Positions 18,631-27,311 are shown, counted from the first letter of the stretch. The stretch: DNA of 64,000 nt from Streptomyces sp. McG3 (GCF_018619185.1 NZ_JAAXYC010000003.1:29531-93530); one strand, 5' to 3'. A program made the numbers and translations. Notes: a model not told the origin generated them from the letters alone.

Positions 18631-20007
18631 ATGACTTCCAGCGACGCAGACCTGCTTCCCGGTACCCGACGCGCCCTGCTGCACCGCATCGCCGTCGCCC
18701 AGAGGGACGGCCGCGCGCCGTCCCTCGTGGCCGCGGTGCGGCGGCAGGGCCGTACGGCCTGGAGCGGGGCGCGTACGTGCGTCGAGGGGCATGCTCCCGA
18801 CGCCGATACGCAGTACCGGATCGGTTCGATCACCAAGACGTTCACCGCCGTTCTGGTTCTGCGGCTGCGGGACGAGGGCCTGATCGACCTGGACGACCCC
18901 TTGGAGAAGCACCTCCCCGGCACGGTGGCGGGCGGGGTGACCGTCTTTCAGCTGCTGGGCCACAGCGCGGGGCTGGGCGCCGAAGCACCCGCCCCCTGGT
19001 GGGAGCGGACGCCCGGCGGCCTGCGGCCCGAGCTCGCCGACGTGTTGGGCGACCGGCCGCAGAGGCATCCGGCCGGTCATCGCCATCACTATTCCAACCC
19101 TGGCTACACCCTGCTCGGTTCACTGGTGGAAGCGGTCCGTGGCGTCTCCTGGGAGGAGGCGCTGCGCCGCGAGATCCTGGAGCCGCTGGGTATGCACCGC
19201 ACGACGCGTGGGCCCGTGGCTCCGCACGCGGGCGGCTGGGCCGTCCACCCCTGGGCCGATGTCATGCTGAGCGAACCCGCCGAGGACCTCGGGATCATGG
19301 CGCCCGCCGGTCAGCTCTGGTCCACCGCGGCCGACCTGCTGCGGTTCGCCGCCTTCCTGACCGAGGGCGACGACCGGGTCCTGTCGGCCTCCTCCGTACA
19401 GGAGATGCGGACGCCCGCCGCACCGGCCGAGACGGGCGGCAGCGGTTACGGTCTCGGACTCCAGATCGTCGGGGGCGAAGAGCGCGTGCTCTTCGGGCAC
19501 TCGGGATCGCTTCCCGGGTTCGTCGCCGGCCTCTGGGTCAGCGAGGACGACGACGTGGCCGCGGTCGTTCTCGCCAACGTCACCTCGGGGCTGCCCGCCG
19601 CGACGGTGGCCGCCGAACTCCTGGGGATCGTGGCCGAGGCCGAGCCGCGGATCCCGGAGCCCTGGCGCCCGCTGCCCGAGGTGGACGACGAGCTGCTCGC
19701 GCTGACCGGGATCTGGCACTGGGGCACCCACCCGGTCACGCTGAGGCTCACGCAGGACCGGGGCCTGCAGCTCACGCCGCTGGGAGGCAAGGGACGGGGC
19801 GCGGCCTTCACGTACGGTCCGGACGGCACCTGGACGGGCCGGAACGATTACTACGCGGGGGAGACCCTGCGCGTCGTACGCAAGGACGACGGCACGGTGG
19901 ACCACCTCGACCTCGGCTCGTTCGTCTTCACCCGGGAGCCGTACGAGGCGGGCGCGGCCGTGCCCGGCGGCGTGGACGCGGAGGGCTGGCGCGGGCTCGC
20001 CGGCTGA
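18631..20007 (+). CDS. Serine hydrolase, class C beta-lactamase/PBP4 family
   Basis: A 458-residue protein with the beta-lactamase-like serine hydrolase fold. Ser66 and Lys69 lie in GSITKT, the YxN element is HHYSNPGY, and HSGSLPG corresponds to the KTG-like motif. A C-terminal beta-rich domain of about 110 residues (LTGIWHWGTHPVTLRL) resembles the lipocalin-like extension of this family. No signal peptide is visible at the N-terminus, so it is likely cytoplasmic, acting as an esterase or D-amino peptidase. It follows argG by 86 bp in the same direction; co-transcription is possible. Confidence 0.85.
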   Translation: MTSSDADLLPGTRRALLHRIAVAQRDGRAPSLVAAVRRQGRTAWSGARTCVEGHAPDADTQYRIGSITKTFTAVLVLRLRDEGLIDLDDPLEKHLPGTVAGGVTVFQLLGHSAGLGAEAPAPWWERTPGGLRPELADVLGDRPQRHPAGHRHHYSNPGYTLLGSLVEAVRGVSWEEALRREILEPLGMHRTTRGPVAPHAGGWAVHPWADVMLSEPAEDLGIMAPAGQLWSTAADLLRFAAFLTEGDDRVLSASSVQEMRTPAAPAETGGSGYGLGLQIVGGEERVLFGHSGSLPGFVAGLWVSEDDDVAAVVLANVTSGLPAATVAAELLGIVAEAEPRIPEPWRPLPEVDDELLALTGIWHWGTHPVTLRLTQDRGLQLTPLGGKGRGAAFTYGPDGTWTGRNDYYAGETLRVVRKDDGTVDHLDLGSFVFTREPYEAGAAVPGGVDAEGWRGLAG

Positions 20008-20032
20008 GCTTCCGGCCGGGTCGCGGGTGGGC

Positions 20033-20070
20033 GTTTCACGTGAAACGCCCACCCGCGTTTCACGTGAAAC
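20033..20070. promoter_or_regulatory. parS: Pair of parS sites
   Basis: Perfect GTTTCACGTGAAAC at 20033-20046 and 20057-20070, 24 bp apart, between the convergent serine hydrolase and GNAT genes. Each copy is flanked by GC and is a palindrome, so the pair may also form hairpins. Confidence 0.95.
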
Positions 20071-20088
20071 GCCTACCGTCCGCGCCCT

Positions 20089-20541
20089 TCAGAGCGCCAG
20101 CTTGAAGCCCACATGGCTGGCGGTGAAGCCGAGCCGCTCGTAGAAGCGGTGCGCGTCCTCACGGGTGACGTCCGAGGTCAGCTGCACCAACTGGCAGTTC
20201 TGGCGGCGGGACTCGTCCACCGCCCACTGGATGAGCTGGGTGCCGAGGCCGCTGCCGCGCTCGTCGGCGTGGATGCGGACCCCCTCGATGATCGAGCGCG
20301 TCGCGCCGCGGCGGGACAGCCCCGGGACGACGGTGAGTTGCAGTGTGCCGACGACTCGGTCCTCGCGAACGGCGACGACCACGTGCTGGTTCGGGTCGTC
20401 GGCCAGCCGCTGGAAGGCCTCCTGGTAGGGGGCGAGGTCGTCCGGTGACTCGCGCTGAGCACCGAGAGGGTCGTCGGCGAGCATCGCGACCACTGCGGGC
20501 AGGTCGTCCGGGACGGCGAGGCGTATGGCGAGATCACTCAT
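20089..20541 (-). CDS. GNAT family N-acetyltransferase
   Basis: A 150-residue single-domain GNAT. The acetyl-CoA loop is seen in GVRIHADERGSGLGTQLIQWAVDESRR (R/QxxGxG/A: RGSGLG), and the C-terminal part reads VQLTSDVTREDAHRFYERLGF, the usual end of the fold. The substrate is unknown; NCQLVQLTSD and LGF place it among the PhnO-like small GNATs. ATG 20541 is preferred, since AGGA stands 8 bp upstream; an ATG at 20550 adds three residues. Confidence 0.88.
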   Translation of the reverse strand: MSDLAIRLAVPDDLPAVVAMLADDPLGAQRESPDDLAPYQEAFQRLADDPNQHVVVAVREDRVVGTLQLTVVPGLSRRGATRSIIEGVRIHADERGSGLGTQLIQWAVDESRRQNCQLVQLTSDVTREDAHRFYERLGFTASHVGFKLAL

Positions 20542-20591
20542 GATCGGCATCCTAGGACGGCCCCGGGGGGTGTCGCGCCGATCAGGCTCGG

Positions 20592-21050
20592 TCAGACCGG
20601 GACCTTGAGCTCTTCGACGGCCCTGACCAGAGGAGCGAGCTCAGGGTTCTCGGCCGCCTCGTCCAGTGCCGCCCGCAGTGCGGTGTCGTTCGTCGGCCGG
20701 GCGGCCTCCAGCAGCGTGAGCCCGGCCTCGGTGACGTCGGTGTAGATGCCGCGACGGTCGGTGTCGCACAGGTAGCGGGTCAGCAGCCCCCGGTCCTCGA
20801 GCCGGGTGACGAGCCGGGTGGTGGCGCTCTGGCTGAGGACGACGGCGTCGGCGACCTGCTTCATCTGGAGATGCCCGCCGGTGCCGTTGTGCTGTCGGCT
20901 CAACACGTCGAGCAGGGAGTACTCGCGTGCGCTGAGCCCGTGGCCGGCCTGGAGGGCCCGCTCGATCCGGGCCTCGATCTTTCCGTGGAGCAGGGAGAGC
21001 GCGCACCAGCTCTGGGCGATGGCGGTCAGGGCGGGGTCGGTCGCTGTCAT
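20592..21050 (-). CDS. MarR family transcriptional regulator
   Basis: A 152-residue MarR-type dimeric regulator. The winged helix covers about residues 45-110: YSLLDVLSRQHNG, then MKQVADAVVLSQSATTRLVTRLEDRGLLTRYLCDTDRRGIYTDVTEAG with the DRR wing. GGAGGAGAGA precedes the ATG at 21050. It diverges from an MFS transporter gene at 21191 with three TGCAAT repeats between, the usual layout of a local repressor of the exporter. Confidence 0.9.
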   Translation of the reverse strand: MTATDPALTAIAQSWCALSLLHGKIEARIERALQAGHGLSAREYSLLDVLSRQHNGTGGHLQMKQVADAVVLSQSATTRLVTRLEDRGLLTRYLCDTDRRGIYTDVTEAGLTLLEAARPTNDTALRAALDEAAENPELAPLVRAVEELKVPV

Positions 21051-21099
21051 GTCTCTCTCCTCCGGGCGGGAGCTGCGTGACTCCAGGATAGGGGACGTC

Positions 21100-21140
21100 T
21101 GCAATAGCCCGCGCTTGCAATTAGCCAGCGTCTGCAATTA
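21100..21140. promoter_or_regulatory. Direct repeats in the marR-MFS gap, likely regulator sites
   Basis: TGCAATA at 21100, TGCAATTA at 21116 and TGCAATTA at 21133 recur every 16-17 bp in the divergent 140-bp gap. The second and third are preceded by TTGCAATTA/TCTGCAATTA. They are candidates for binding by the adjacent MarR protein. Confidence 0.5.
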
Positions 21141-21190
21141 TTGTGGACGCTTGTAAGGCGCAGACGCAATCTTCAGGGAAGGTGAAACCC

Positions 21191-22402
21191 ATGCCGCTCG
21201 CGCTCCTCGCCCTCGCCATCGGGGCATTCGGGATCGGGACGACCGAGTTCGTGATCATGGGGTTGCTCCCCGAGGTCGCCGGTGACTTCCAGGTCTCGAT
21301 CCCGACCGCTGGCTTCCTGGTGACCGGCTACGCGCTCGGTGTGGTGCTCGGCGCACCGCTGATGACGCTGCTCGGCACCCGTGTCACCCGCAAGCGCATG
21401 CTGATGCTCCTCATGGGGCTGTTCATCGTGGGCAACGTGGTGTCCGCGCTCGCCCCCGTCTTCGGAGTCATGCTCGCCGGACGGGTGATCGCCTCCCTCG
21501 CGCACGGTGCCTTCTTCGGCATCGGCTCGGTGGTCGCGGCCGGTCTGGTCGCCCCCCAGAAGAAGGCCGGGGCCATCGCGATGATGTTCACCGGGCTCAC
21601 CGTCGCCAACGTCGTCGGCGTTCCGCTGGGCACGTTCATCGGACAGACCGCGGGGTGGCGGACCACGTTCCTCCTCGTCGCCGCTCTGGGCGTCGCGGGA
21701 CTGCTCGGCGTCGCGAAGCTCGTCCCGGAGCAGCCCAGGGCCGAAGGCGTGCGCATCCGCCACGAGCTGGCCGCGTTCCGCAACGTCCAGGTCCTGCTGG
21801 CGATGGCCATGACCGTCCTGGGCTTCGGCGGGGTCTTCGCCGCGATCACCTACATCACCCCGATGATGACCGAGGTCGCCGGCTACTCCGCCTCGTCCGT
21901 CACCTGGCTGCTGGTCCTTTTCGGCCTCGGCATGGTGGGCGGCAACCTGATCGGCGGCAGGTTCGCCGACCGCCACCTGATGCCCCTGCTGTACGTCTCG
22001 CTCGGCGCGCTCGCCCTGGTCCTCGGCCTGTTCACCGTGACCGCGCACAACAAGATCGCCGCAGCTGTCAGCATCGTCCTGATCGGCGCCCTGGGCTTCG
22101 CGACCGTGCCTCCGCTGCAGAAGCGGGTTCTCGACCAGGCGGCGGGTGCGCCGACGCTGGCCTCCGCGGTCAACATCGGGGCGTTCAACCTCGGCAACGC
22201 GCTCTCCGCCTGGCTCGGCGGCCTGGTGATCGCGGCAGGCCTCGGCTACACCGCCCCCAACTGGGTCGGCGCCGCACTCGCCGCGTCGGCCCTGGTCCTG
22301 GCCGTGTTCTCCAGCCTGCTGGAGCGCCGGGAGACCGGTAAGGGCCGGATCGTCGCCGGGAGCGGCCCCGAGCCGGCCGTCGTGGCAGCGGCCCGGCACT
22401 GA
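21191..22402 (+). CDS. MFS transporter, DHA1 family
   Basis: A 403-residue, 12-helix drug:H+ antiporter-like protein. It begins ALLALAIGAFGIGTTEFVIMGLLPEVAGDF and has GTRVTRKRML (motif A) after helix 2 and AFFGIGSVVAAG and GVPLGTFIGQTAGWR (motif C-like) in helices 4-5. This matches the AraJ/YdhP/NepI subgroup that exports sugars, nucleosides or drugs. ATG 21191 has GGAAGG upstream and begins the first helix; the in-frame codons from 21143 are probably leader. It is divergent from and probably controlled by the MarR gene. Confidence 0.92.
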   Translation: MPLALLALAIGAFGIGTTEFVIMGLLPEVAGDFQVSIPTAGFLVTGYALGVVLGAPLMTLLGTRVTRKRMLMLLMGLFIVGNVVSALAPVFGVMLAGRVIASLAHGAFFGIGSVVAAGLVAPQKKAGAIAMMFTGLTVANVVGVPLGTFIGQTAGWRTTFLLVAALGVAGLLGVAKLVPEQPRAEGVRIRHELAAFRNVQVLLAMAMTVLGFGGVFAAITYITPMMTEVAGYSASSVTWLLVLFGLGMVGGNLIGGRFADRHLMPLLYVSLGALALVLGLFTVTAHNKIAAAVSIVLIGALGFATVPPLQKRVLDQAAGAPTLASAVNIGAFNLGNALSAWLGGLVIAAGLGYTAPNWVGAALAASALVLAVFSSLLERRETGKGRIVAGSGPEPAVVAAARH

Positions 22403-22428
22403 GTCACCCGCTCCCCGGGGACACACAT

Positions 22429-22473
22429 CGCGAAGCAGCCGTACCGTCCTCGTGGCGGTGCGGCTGCTTCGCG
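22429..22473. terminator. Bidirectional terminator between MFS and GNAT genes
   Basis: An 18-bp stem with one G-T pair (CGCGAAGCAGCCGTACCG, 22429-22446, pairs with 22456-22473), filling the gap between convergent genes. Confidence 0.85.
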
Positions 22474-23379
22474 TCAGCCCGTCGCGAGGGTGAGCGGGGC
22501 GAACCTGCGGGCGGCATCACCGGGCAGGTCCGTGATGTCGTAGGTCATCACGGTGGTCCCGGTGAGCGGCTCCAGCCCGCGCTCCACCAGCCAGCCGAGC
22601 AATTCCTTGTGCGCGGCGTGGACGTCGGTGCGCAGTGGCCGGTCCGTCGTGGCGGCCAGGGCCGTGATCAGGGCTTGCGCGGTGGCCGTGTCCCGGGCGA
22701 TCAGCGGCCCGACCACCTCGGCCTGTCCGCTCGGCCAGAGCGCCGCGTAGCCGATCAGCTCGCCGTGCTCCTCGGCGACCTGGAGCCGGTCGGAGAAGGC
22801 GGGCAGCCGGGCGAGAAGATGCGTCCGGTCGGCGCCGAACACGGAGAGGTCGAGCCGGACCAACGCCCGCAGGTCGTCCGCCGCCGCCGGGCGGGTGGTC
22901 ACGGACGGGCGAGAGGGCGAGGGGGAGGGCGAGACGGAGGGGGAGCCGTCGGGGCCGCCCGCTCCGAAACGGCCGCCGACGCGTTCGGCCCGGCCCACGG
23001 GGGAGAAGCCGAGGTCCTCGTAGAGCGGCTGTCCCAGTTCGGTGGCGTACAGGACGAGCGGGGTGTCCCCCACGGCTTCCATCACGTGCCGCATGAGCCG
23101 GCGGGCGAGCCCCCGGCGTCCGTAGCGGTCGGCGACGAGCAGCATGCCGACCGCGGTGAGGCCGGATCCGTACGGCATGGTCAGGCAGGTCGCCGCCAGG
23201 CCCTTGCCGTCCGGGGCGTCGATCCCGTATCCGGTGCCGGCCGAGAGGAGCAGGCTCCACCGGTGCTCGTCGCGTGGCCAGCCGCGGTCCTCGCAGAGAT
23301 CGGCGCAGGGGACCAGGTCTCCCCGGTTCAGGCGCCGGATCGGCAGCTCGACGAGGGAGAGGGGTGATGGGCTGTGCAT
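22474..23379 (-). CDS. GNAT family N-acetyltransferase with C-terminal extension
   Basis: A 301-residue protein. The N-terminal GNAT domain (residues 10-130) has VGMLLVADRYGRRGLARRLMRHVME with the acetyl-CoA loop and LYATELGQPLYEDLGF. After a Ser/Pro linker (SPSVSPSPSPSRPS) comes a second domain resembling the C-terminal acetyltransferase domain found in the YitH/HsnT-like family. The substrate is unknown. It ends near the next gene upstream (4-bp gap to 23384), suggesting co-expression with the membrane protein gene. Confidence 0.82.
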   Translation of the reverse strand: MHSPSPLSLVELPIRRLNRGDLVPCADLCEDRGWPRDEHRWSLLLSAGTGYGIDAPDGKGLAATCLTMPYGSGLTAVGMLLVADRYGRRGLARRLMRHVMEAVGDTPLVLYATELGQPLYEDLGFSPVGRAERVGGRFGAGGPDGSPSVSPSPSPSRPSVTTRPAAADDLRALVRLDLSVFGADRTHLLARLPAFSDRLQVAEEHGELIGYAALWPSGQAEVVGPLIARDTATAQALITALAATTDRPLRTDVHAAHKELLGWLVERGLEPLTGTTVMTYDITDLPGDAARRFAPLTLATG

Positions 23380-23383
23380 GGGG

Positions 23384-23920
23384 TCAGGCTGTCTGACGGG
23401 ATGATCGCGCGTCCACCGATTTCGCGGAACTGGCCGAGATCCGCAGCCGCCTGCCGCGCCGGGTGAGTCCCCAGGGCTTGAGCACCGAGATCGCGGTGAT
23501 GAAGAGGTAGGTGGCCGTCGCCACCGACGGCGCGATCACGAGGTCGATGTCCACCGCTCCGTCGGCGACCGCGGTGGTGATGCCGGGGCGCAGGGAGAAG
23601 ATCGACAGGCCTGTCGTGACCAGAGTCAGCCAGAACTTGATCCACACCCAGCGGTGCCGGGCCAGGCCCCACGGAGTGCCCAGCGACAGCACCAGACCGC
23701 TCACCAGGGCGAGCAGGGCCACCGGGACCACCAGCCAGTCCCCGTAGATCTTCATGGACCGGGTTGCGGCGTCCGCGGTGGCCGGATCTCCGGTGGTGAA
23801 CGCGGTGATGCCGAGCGTCAGCAGGCCGACGGTCAGGCCGAGCCAGCTGACGGAGACGGCGACATGGGCGACGAGGATTCCTCGGCGTACGGGGCGCTTG
23901 AGTGGTTTCACGTGAAACAC
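23384..23920 (-). CDS. Integral membrane protein starting within a parS site
   Basis: A 178-residue protein with four to five hydrophobic helices: ILVAHVAVSVSWLGLTVGLL, WLVVPVALLALVSGLVLSL, WIKFWLTLVTTGLSIF and VATATYLFITAISVLKPWG. It is similar in layout to DUF2269-like membrane proteins; no function is known. The first residues MFHVKP are encoded by the parS site at 23905-23918, so the site and start codon are joined. Its end is 4 bp before the GNAT start, indicating one transcript. An alternative downstream start would exclude parS, but none has a better ribosome site. Confidence 0.7.
   Translation of the reverse strand: MFHVKPLKRPVRRGILVAHVAVSVSWLGLTVGLLTLGITAFTTGDPATADAATRSMKIYGDWLVVPVALLALVSGLVLSLGTPWGLARHRWVWIKFWLTLVTTGLSIFSLRPGITTAVADGAVDIDLVIAPSVATATYLFITAISVLKPWGLTRRGRRLRISASSAKSVDARSSRQTA
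23905..23918. promoter_or_regulatory. parS: parS site overlapping a gene start
   Basis: A perfect GTTTCACGTGAAAC. It directly follows the ATG (23918-23920 on the reverse strand, sharing its last base) of the membrane protein gene. Confidence 0.95.
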
Positions 23921-24030
23921 GATGCCGAGAGGGACTTCCCGGGGCGTCCGGCAGCGGGAGTATCCAGGGGTACCCGCTGGGGAGTACGTGCCCCGGCAGG
24001 GTCCGGGGCGCGTGCCCGCCTCGGGGGGCG

Positions 24031-24510
24031 TCAGCCCAGGTCGGGGGCGTGCATCGCCCGTACGCCTTCGATGTTGCCGTCGAGGTAGTGCCGCAGCGAC
24101 AGCGGAACGAGGTGCACGGCCGCGATCCCGACCCGGCTGAACGGCACCCGGACGATCTCGTACTCCCCGGTGGGCTCGTCGATCTCCGGGCCGTGCCGCA
24201 GGGAGACGTCCATCGACGCCAGTCGGCAGACGAAGAAGTGCTGGACCTTCACTCCCGTCACGCCGCCGTCCGCGATGTGCTCCACGGTGTCGACGAAGCA
24301 GGGGACCACGTCGACGATCTTGGCGCCCAGCTCCTCGTCGACCTCGCGGTGCAGTGCGTCGACGACGGTGGCGTCCTCCGGCTCGACCCCGCCGCCGGGC
24401 GTGAGCCAGTACGGATCGACTCCCGGCTTCGTGCGCTTGATCAGGATGAGGTCGTCGCCGTCGAGCAGGACGGCGCGTGCGGTGCGCTTGACCACAGGAC
24501 GTTCGGTCAT
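24031..24510 (-). CDS. Nudix hydrolase
   Basis: A 159-residue Nudix protein. The signature is complete: GGGVEPEDATVVDALHREVDEELGAKI fits Gx5Ex7REUxEExGU. A nucleoside-diphosphate-linked compound is the likely substrate; it cannot be narrowed. The ATG at 24510 begins MTERPVVKRTARAVLLDGDD, a normal Nudix start. It lies 44 bp downstream of the PLP-enzyme gene on the same strand, so both may be in one operon. Confidence 0.9.
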   Translation of the reverse strand: MTERPVVKRTARAVLLDGDDLILIKRTKPGVDPYWLTPGGGVEPEDATVVDALHREVDEELGAKIVDVVPCFVDTVEHIADGGVTGVKVQHFFVCRLASMDVSLRHGPEIDEPTGEYEIVRVPFSRVGIAAVHLVPLSLRHYLDGNIEGVRAMHAPDLG

Positions 24511-24554
24511 GGCAAGAGAGTGGCCCGTGGAGGACCGTCTGAAACTCCCCCGGC

Positions 24555-25679
24555 CTACCGGACCGCCGTGTTCAGCGCCTGTTCGACGTCGGCGAGCAGG
24601 TCCTCGGGGTCCTCCGCGCCGACCGAGAAGCGGATGAAGCCCTCCGCGACGGCGTCGCCGCCCCAGCGGCCCCGGCGCTCCGCGGTGGACCGGACGCCGC
24701 CGAAGCTCGTCGCGTCGTCGACCAGGCGCAGCGCGGACAGGAAGCGCTCCGCGGTCTCCCGGTCGGCCAGCTCGAAGGACACCACGGATCCGAAGCGCCG
24801 CATCTGGCGTCCGGCGACGACGTGTGACGGGTCGGTGGACAGTCCCGGATAGCGCAGCCCGGTGACCTCCGCACGCTTGGTCAGCGCCTCGGCGAGAGCG
24901 AGGGCGGTGGTGCACTGCCGGTCGACGCGGAGTTGGAGGGTGGCCAGCGAGCGGTGCGCGAGCCAGGCCTCCATCGGCCCCGGAATCGCCCCGACGACCT
25001 TGCGCCAGCGCCGTACGTCCGCCGTCAGCCGGGGATCGCGGCAGGTCACATGGCCGAGCAGGATGTCTCCGTGCCCGGTCATGCCCTTGGTGTCGCTGGC
25101 GACCGAGAAATCGGCGCCCAGCTCCAGCGGGCGCTGGCCGATCGGGGTGGCCAGGGTGTTGTCGACGGCGACCAGCGTGCCCGCCGCGTGCGCGGCCTCG
25201 ACCAGCCGCCGGATGTCGCAGACGTCCAGGCCCGGGTTGGACGGGCTCTCGATCCAGAGCAGCTTCGCCCCGGTCAGCAGGGCCAGCTGGGCGTCGCCGC
25301 CGGTCGGCGCGGTCCGGACCTCGACCCCGTACGCCTCCAGTTGCTCCCGTACGAGCGGCAGCGCCTGGTAGCCGTCGTCGGGCAGGACCACGGCGTCGCC
25401 CGAGCGGACCTGGGAGAGCAGCACCGCGGTGATCGCCGCCATGCCCGAGGCGAACACGGTCGTGCCCACGTCCTCACCGGGAGCCTCCAGCTCGCCGATG
25501 GCCCGCTCCAGGTGGGTCCAGGTCGGGTTGGTCTCCCGGCCGTAGGTGTAGGGACCCACCGGTTCGCCGGAGAGGTGGAAGTGCGCGGCGAAGACCGGGC
25601 CGGGCAGGGTGGGGCCGAACTGCTCCGGTTCGGGAAGCCCGGCGCGTACCGCGCGCGTGCCGTCGCCCATGGTGCTCAT
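24555..25679 (-). CDS. Cystathionine gamma-lyase/synthase-type PLP enzyme
   Basis: A 374-residue fold-type I enzyme of the Cys/Met metabolism family. YGRETNPTWTHLERAIGELE and FASGMAAITAVLL are the family N-terminal blocks. The PLP lysine is in SVASDTKGMTGHGDILLGHV, and ESPSNPGLDVCDI and VDNTLATP precede it. It probably acts on cystathionine or another gamma-substituted amino acid; the sequence does not decide between synthase and lyase. AAGGAG stands 5 bp before the ATG at 25679. The longer frame to 25778 is not family-like. Confidence 0.88.
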   Translation of the reverse strand: MSTMGDGTRAVRAGLPEPEQFGPTLPGPVFAAHFHLSGEPVGPYTYGRETNPTWTHLERAIGELEAPGEDVGTTVFASGMAAITAVLLSQVRSGDAVVLPDDGYQALPLVREQLEAYGVEVRTAPTGGDAQLALLTGAKLLWIESPSNPGLDVCDIRRLVEAAHAAGTLVAVDNTLATPIGQRPLELGADFSVASDTKGMTGHGDILLGHVTCRDPRLTADVRRWRKVVGAIPGPMEAWLAHRSLATLQLRVDRQCTTALALAEALTKRAEVTGLRYPGLSTDPSHVVAGRQMRRFGSVVSFELADRETAERFLSALRLVDDATSFGGVRSTAERRGRWGGDAVAEGFIRFSVGAEDPEDLLADVEQALNTAVR

Positions 25680-25785
25680 GCCTGCTCCTTCGGTGCTCTC
25701 CCGGTGGTGGACCGGTGTCCCCCGCACTCTTCCAGAGACCCTCGGAGCGGCCTCCCCCGGAGGTCCGGAATCCTGCATACCGGAA

Positions 25786-26163
25786 TCAGTTCTCGTCGGG
25801 CAGGACGACGTTGAGCGCCCAGGACACGACCGAGATGATCAGTCCGCCGAGCACCGCCGTCCAGAACCCCTCGACGTGGAAGCTGAGATCGAACACGCCG
25901 GCGAGCCAGGAGGTCAGCATCAGCATCAGGGCGTTGACCACCAGGGTGATCAACCCCAGCGTCAGGATGAACAAGGGGAACGTCAGCAGCTGGACCACCG
26001 GCTTCACCAGGAAGTTCACCAGACCGAAGATCAGCGCGACCAGGATCAGGGTGAGGACCTTGCGGCCCGTGCTGCCGCCCTCCAGCGTGATGTTGCCGAT
26101 GAGCCAGATGGCAACGGCCAGCGCACCCGCGTTGGCGATCGTCTTGACTACGAAATTCTTCAT
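25786..26163 (-). CDS. Phage-holin-like four-helix membrane protein
   Basis: A 125-residue protein with four hydrophobic helices, matching the phage holin 4-type (Phage_holin_4_2) family common as single chromosomal genes in actinobacteria: NAGALAVAIWLIG, GRKVLTLILVALIFGLVNFLVKPVVQLLTFPLFILTLGLITLVVNALMLML, and FWTAVLGGLIISVVSWALN. No phage genes are nearby, so a lysis role is not implied. The ATG at 26163 starts just before helix 1. It diverges from the cupin gene. Confidence 0.85.
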   Translation of the reverse strand: MKNFVVKTIANAGALAVAIWLIGNITLEGGSTGRKVLTLILVALIFGLVNFLVKPVVQLLTFPLFILTLGLITLVVNALMLMLTSWLAGVFDLSFHVEGFWTAVLGGLIISVVSWALNVVLPDEN

Positions 26164-26250
26164 GTGTCTGATCGTGGCAGACATGATCGGTGGTGGACAC
26201 CGGCAGCGCGGGCACAGCCGACAGCGTGGGTACAAGGGGCGGGACGGGTC

Positions 26251-26568
26251 ATGAAGGCATTCAGACTGGACGAGCTGGAGGCGGAGCGGGCCGCCAACGA
26301 CGGCGCCTACCTGCAGTTCGTGCGGGAACGCAATATGTCCGTCGGCCTGTACGCCCTGGACGCGGGAGAGCTCGATCCGCAGCAGCCGCACCAGCAGGAC
26401 GAGGTCTACTTCGTCGTCAGCGGGCGGGCATCGATCACGGTGGGGACGGAGACGACGCAGGTCGGCAGGGGAAGCGTCGTCTACGTGCCCGCGGGCGTGG
26501 CCCACAAGTTCCACCACATCACCGAGGATCTGCGGGTGATGGTCGTCTTCTCGCCGCCCGAGGGCTGA
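26251..26568 (+). CDS. Small cupin-domain protein
   Basis: A 105-residue single cupin barrel. Motif 1 is PHQQDEVYFVVSGRASITVG, with His and Glu metal ligands; motif 2 is GSVVYVPAGVAHKFHHI, with the last His ligand. Such proteins bind a metal and act as isomerases, dioxygenases or sensors; no specific role is visible. Moderate ribosome site (GGGGCGGGACGGGTC) before the ATG. Confidence 0.85.
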   Translation: MKAFRLDELEAERAANDGAYLQFVRERNMSVGLYALDAGELDPQQPHQQDEVYFVVSGRASITVGTETTQVGRGSVVYVPAGVAHKFHHITEDLRVMVVFSPPEG

Positions 26569-26709
26569 TTCCCGGCGCCCGGGAGCCGGGCTTCCGTCCC
26601 GGGGATCCCTAGGGGCTCGATCAGGGGTCTTCAAGGGCTGCCCGCCCCCGCGGGAGGCCTTCGCGCCTTTAGCATCGAGGCAAGGACTCAGAGAGACGAG
26701 GTAGAGGCG

Positions 26710-26928
26710 ATGGCCGTGCGGGAGATATTCGCGGGAATGCCCTGGTGGGTGAAGTGGATCGCGGTGCCCGTCATTGCGATCTTCGTGTTCGGCGGGCTGA
26801 TCGCCAGCGTCGTCGGCTTCGTGATCGGCCTGCTCTTCAAGGTGCTGGTCTTCGTCGTCGTGGTCGGCGGGCTGATCTTCGTCGTCCGCAAGTTCATGTC
26901 GTCGTCGTCCTCGCGCGGTGACTGGTAG
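26710..26928 (+). CDS. Small membrane protein upstream of ssgR
   Basis: A 72-residue protein. After MAVREIFAGMPWWVKW come two hydrophobic stretches (IAVPVIAIFVFGGLIASVVGFVIGLLF and VLVFVVVVGGLIFVV) and a serine-rich polar tail SSSSSRGDW. GAGGTAGAG precedes the ATG. No family with a known function is recognised. Confidence 0.75.
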   Translation: MAVREIFAGMPWWVKWIAVPVIAIFVFGGLIASVVGFVIGLLFKVLVFVVVVGGLIFVVRKFMSSSSSRGDW

Positions 26929-27251
26929 TACACGGAACGCGGGCCGGCGCGGGGGCCGGTCTGTTCCGTCCGGCCCGTTCGTCCCGGGCCCGCAGGACGA
27001 GGTGAGGTCAGCGCCGGCACGGGAGGATTAGCCCAGCAGAGCTAAGTCCCGGAGGAAACCACCCGTCTGCCGCAGGCGGCCGATACAGTGGCATACCACT
27101 GCCGCCATCCGGAATGTGACCTTCCGTCACCATATCGATCGCCTGATCGGTCCTGGGTACGACAGTCCGGTCGTTGGCCTTCGATCGTCGGCGCCCGGAC
27201 CGGTCCTCACCGGTCACGGGCCGGATCTCCGGTCCTCGGGATCGCGGCAGG

Positions 27252-27274
27252 CCCGTGGGGGCGGCCCCCACGGG
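27252..27274 (+). promoter_or_regulatory. GC-rich hairpin in the ssgR leader
   Basis: A perfect 10-bp stem (CCCGTGGGGG, 3-nt loop CGG, CCCCCACGGG) ending 37 bp before the ssgR start. It could be an attenuator in the leader or a terminator for upstream transcription. The rest of the 383-bp gap 26929-27311 shows no gene. Confidence 0.5.
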
Positions 27275-27311
27275 AGGGCCGACGGCCCGTCACCATGCCT
27301 GGGGGTGGCCC

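Noticed and set aside
25786..26163. Holin-like gene as a sign of prophage
   Set aside because: No other phage gene is near; this family is common as a single chromosomal gene in actinobacteria.
27174..27311. Extended start of ssgR
   Set aside because: The added residues cross a strong hairpin and resemble nothing in IclR proteins; TTG with a good ribosome site fits better.
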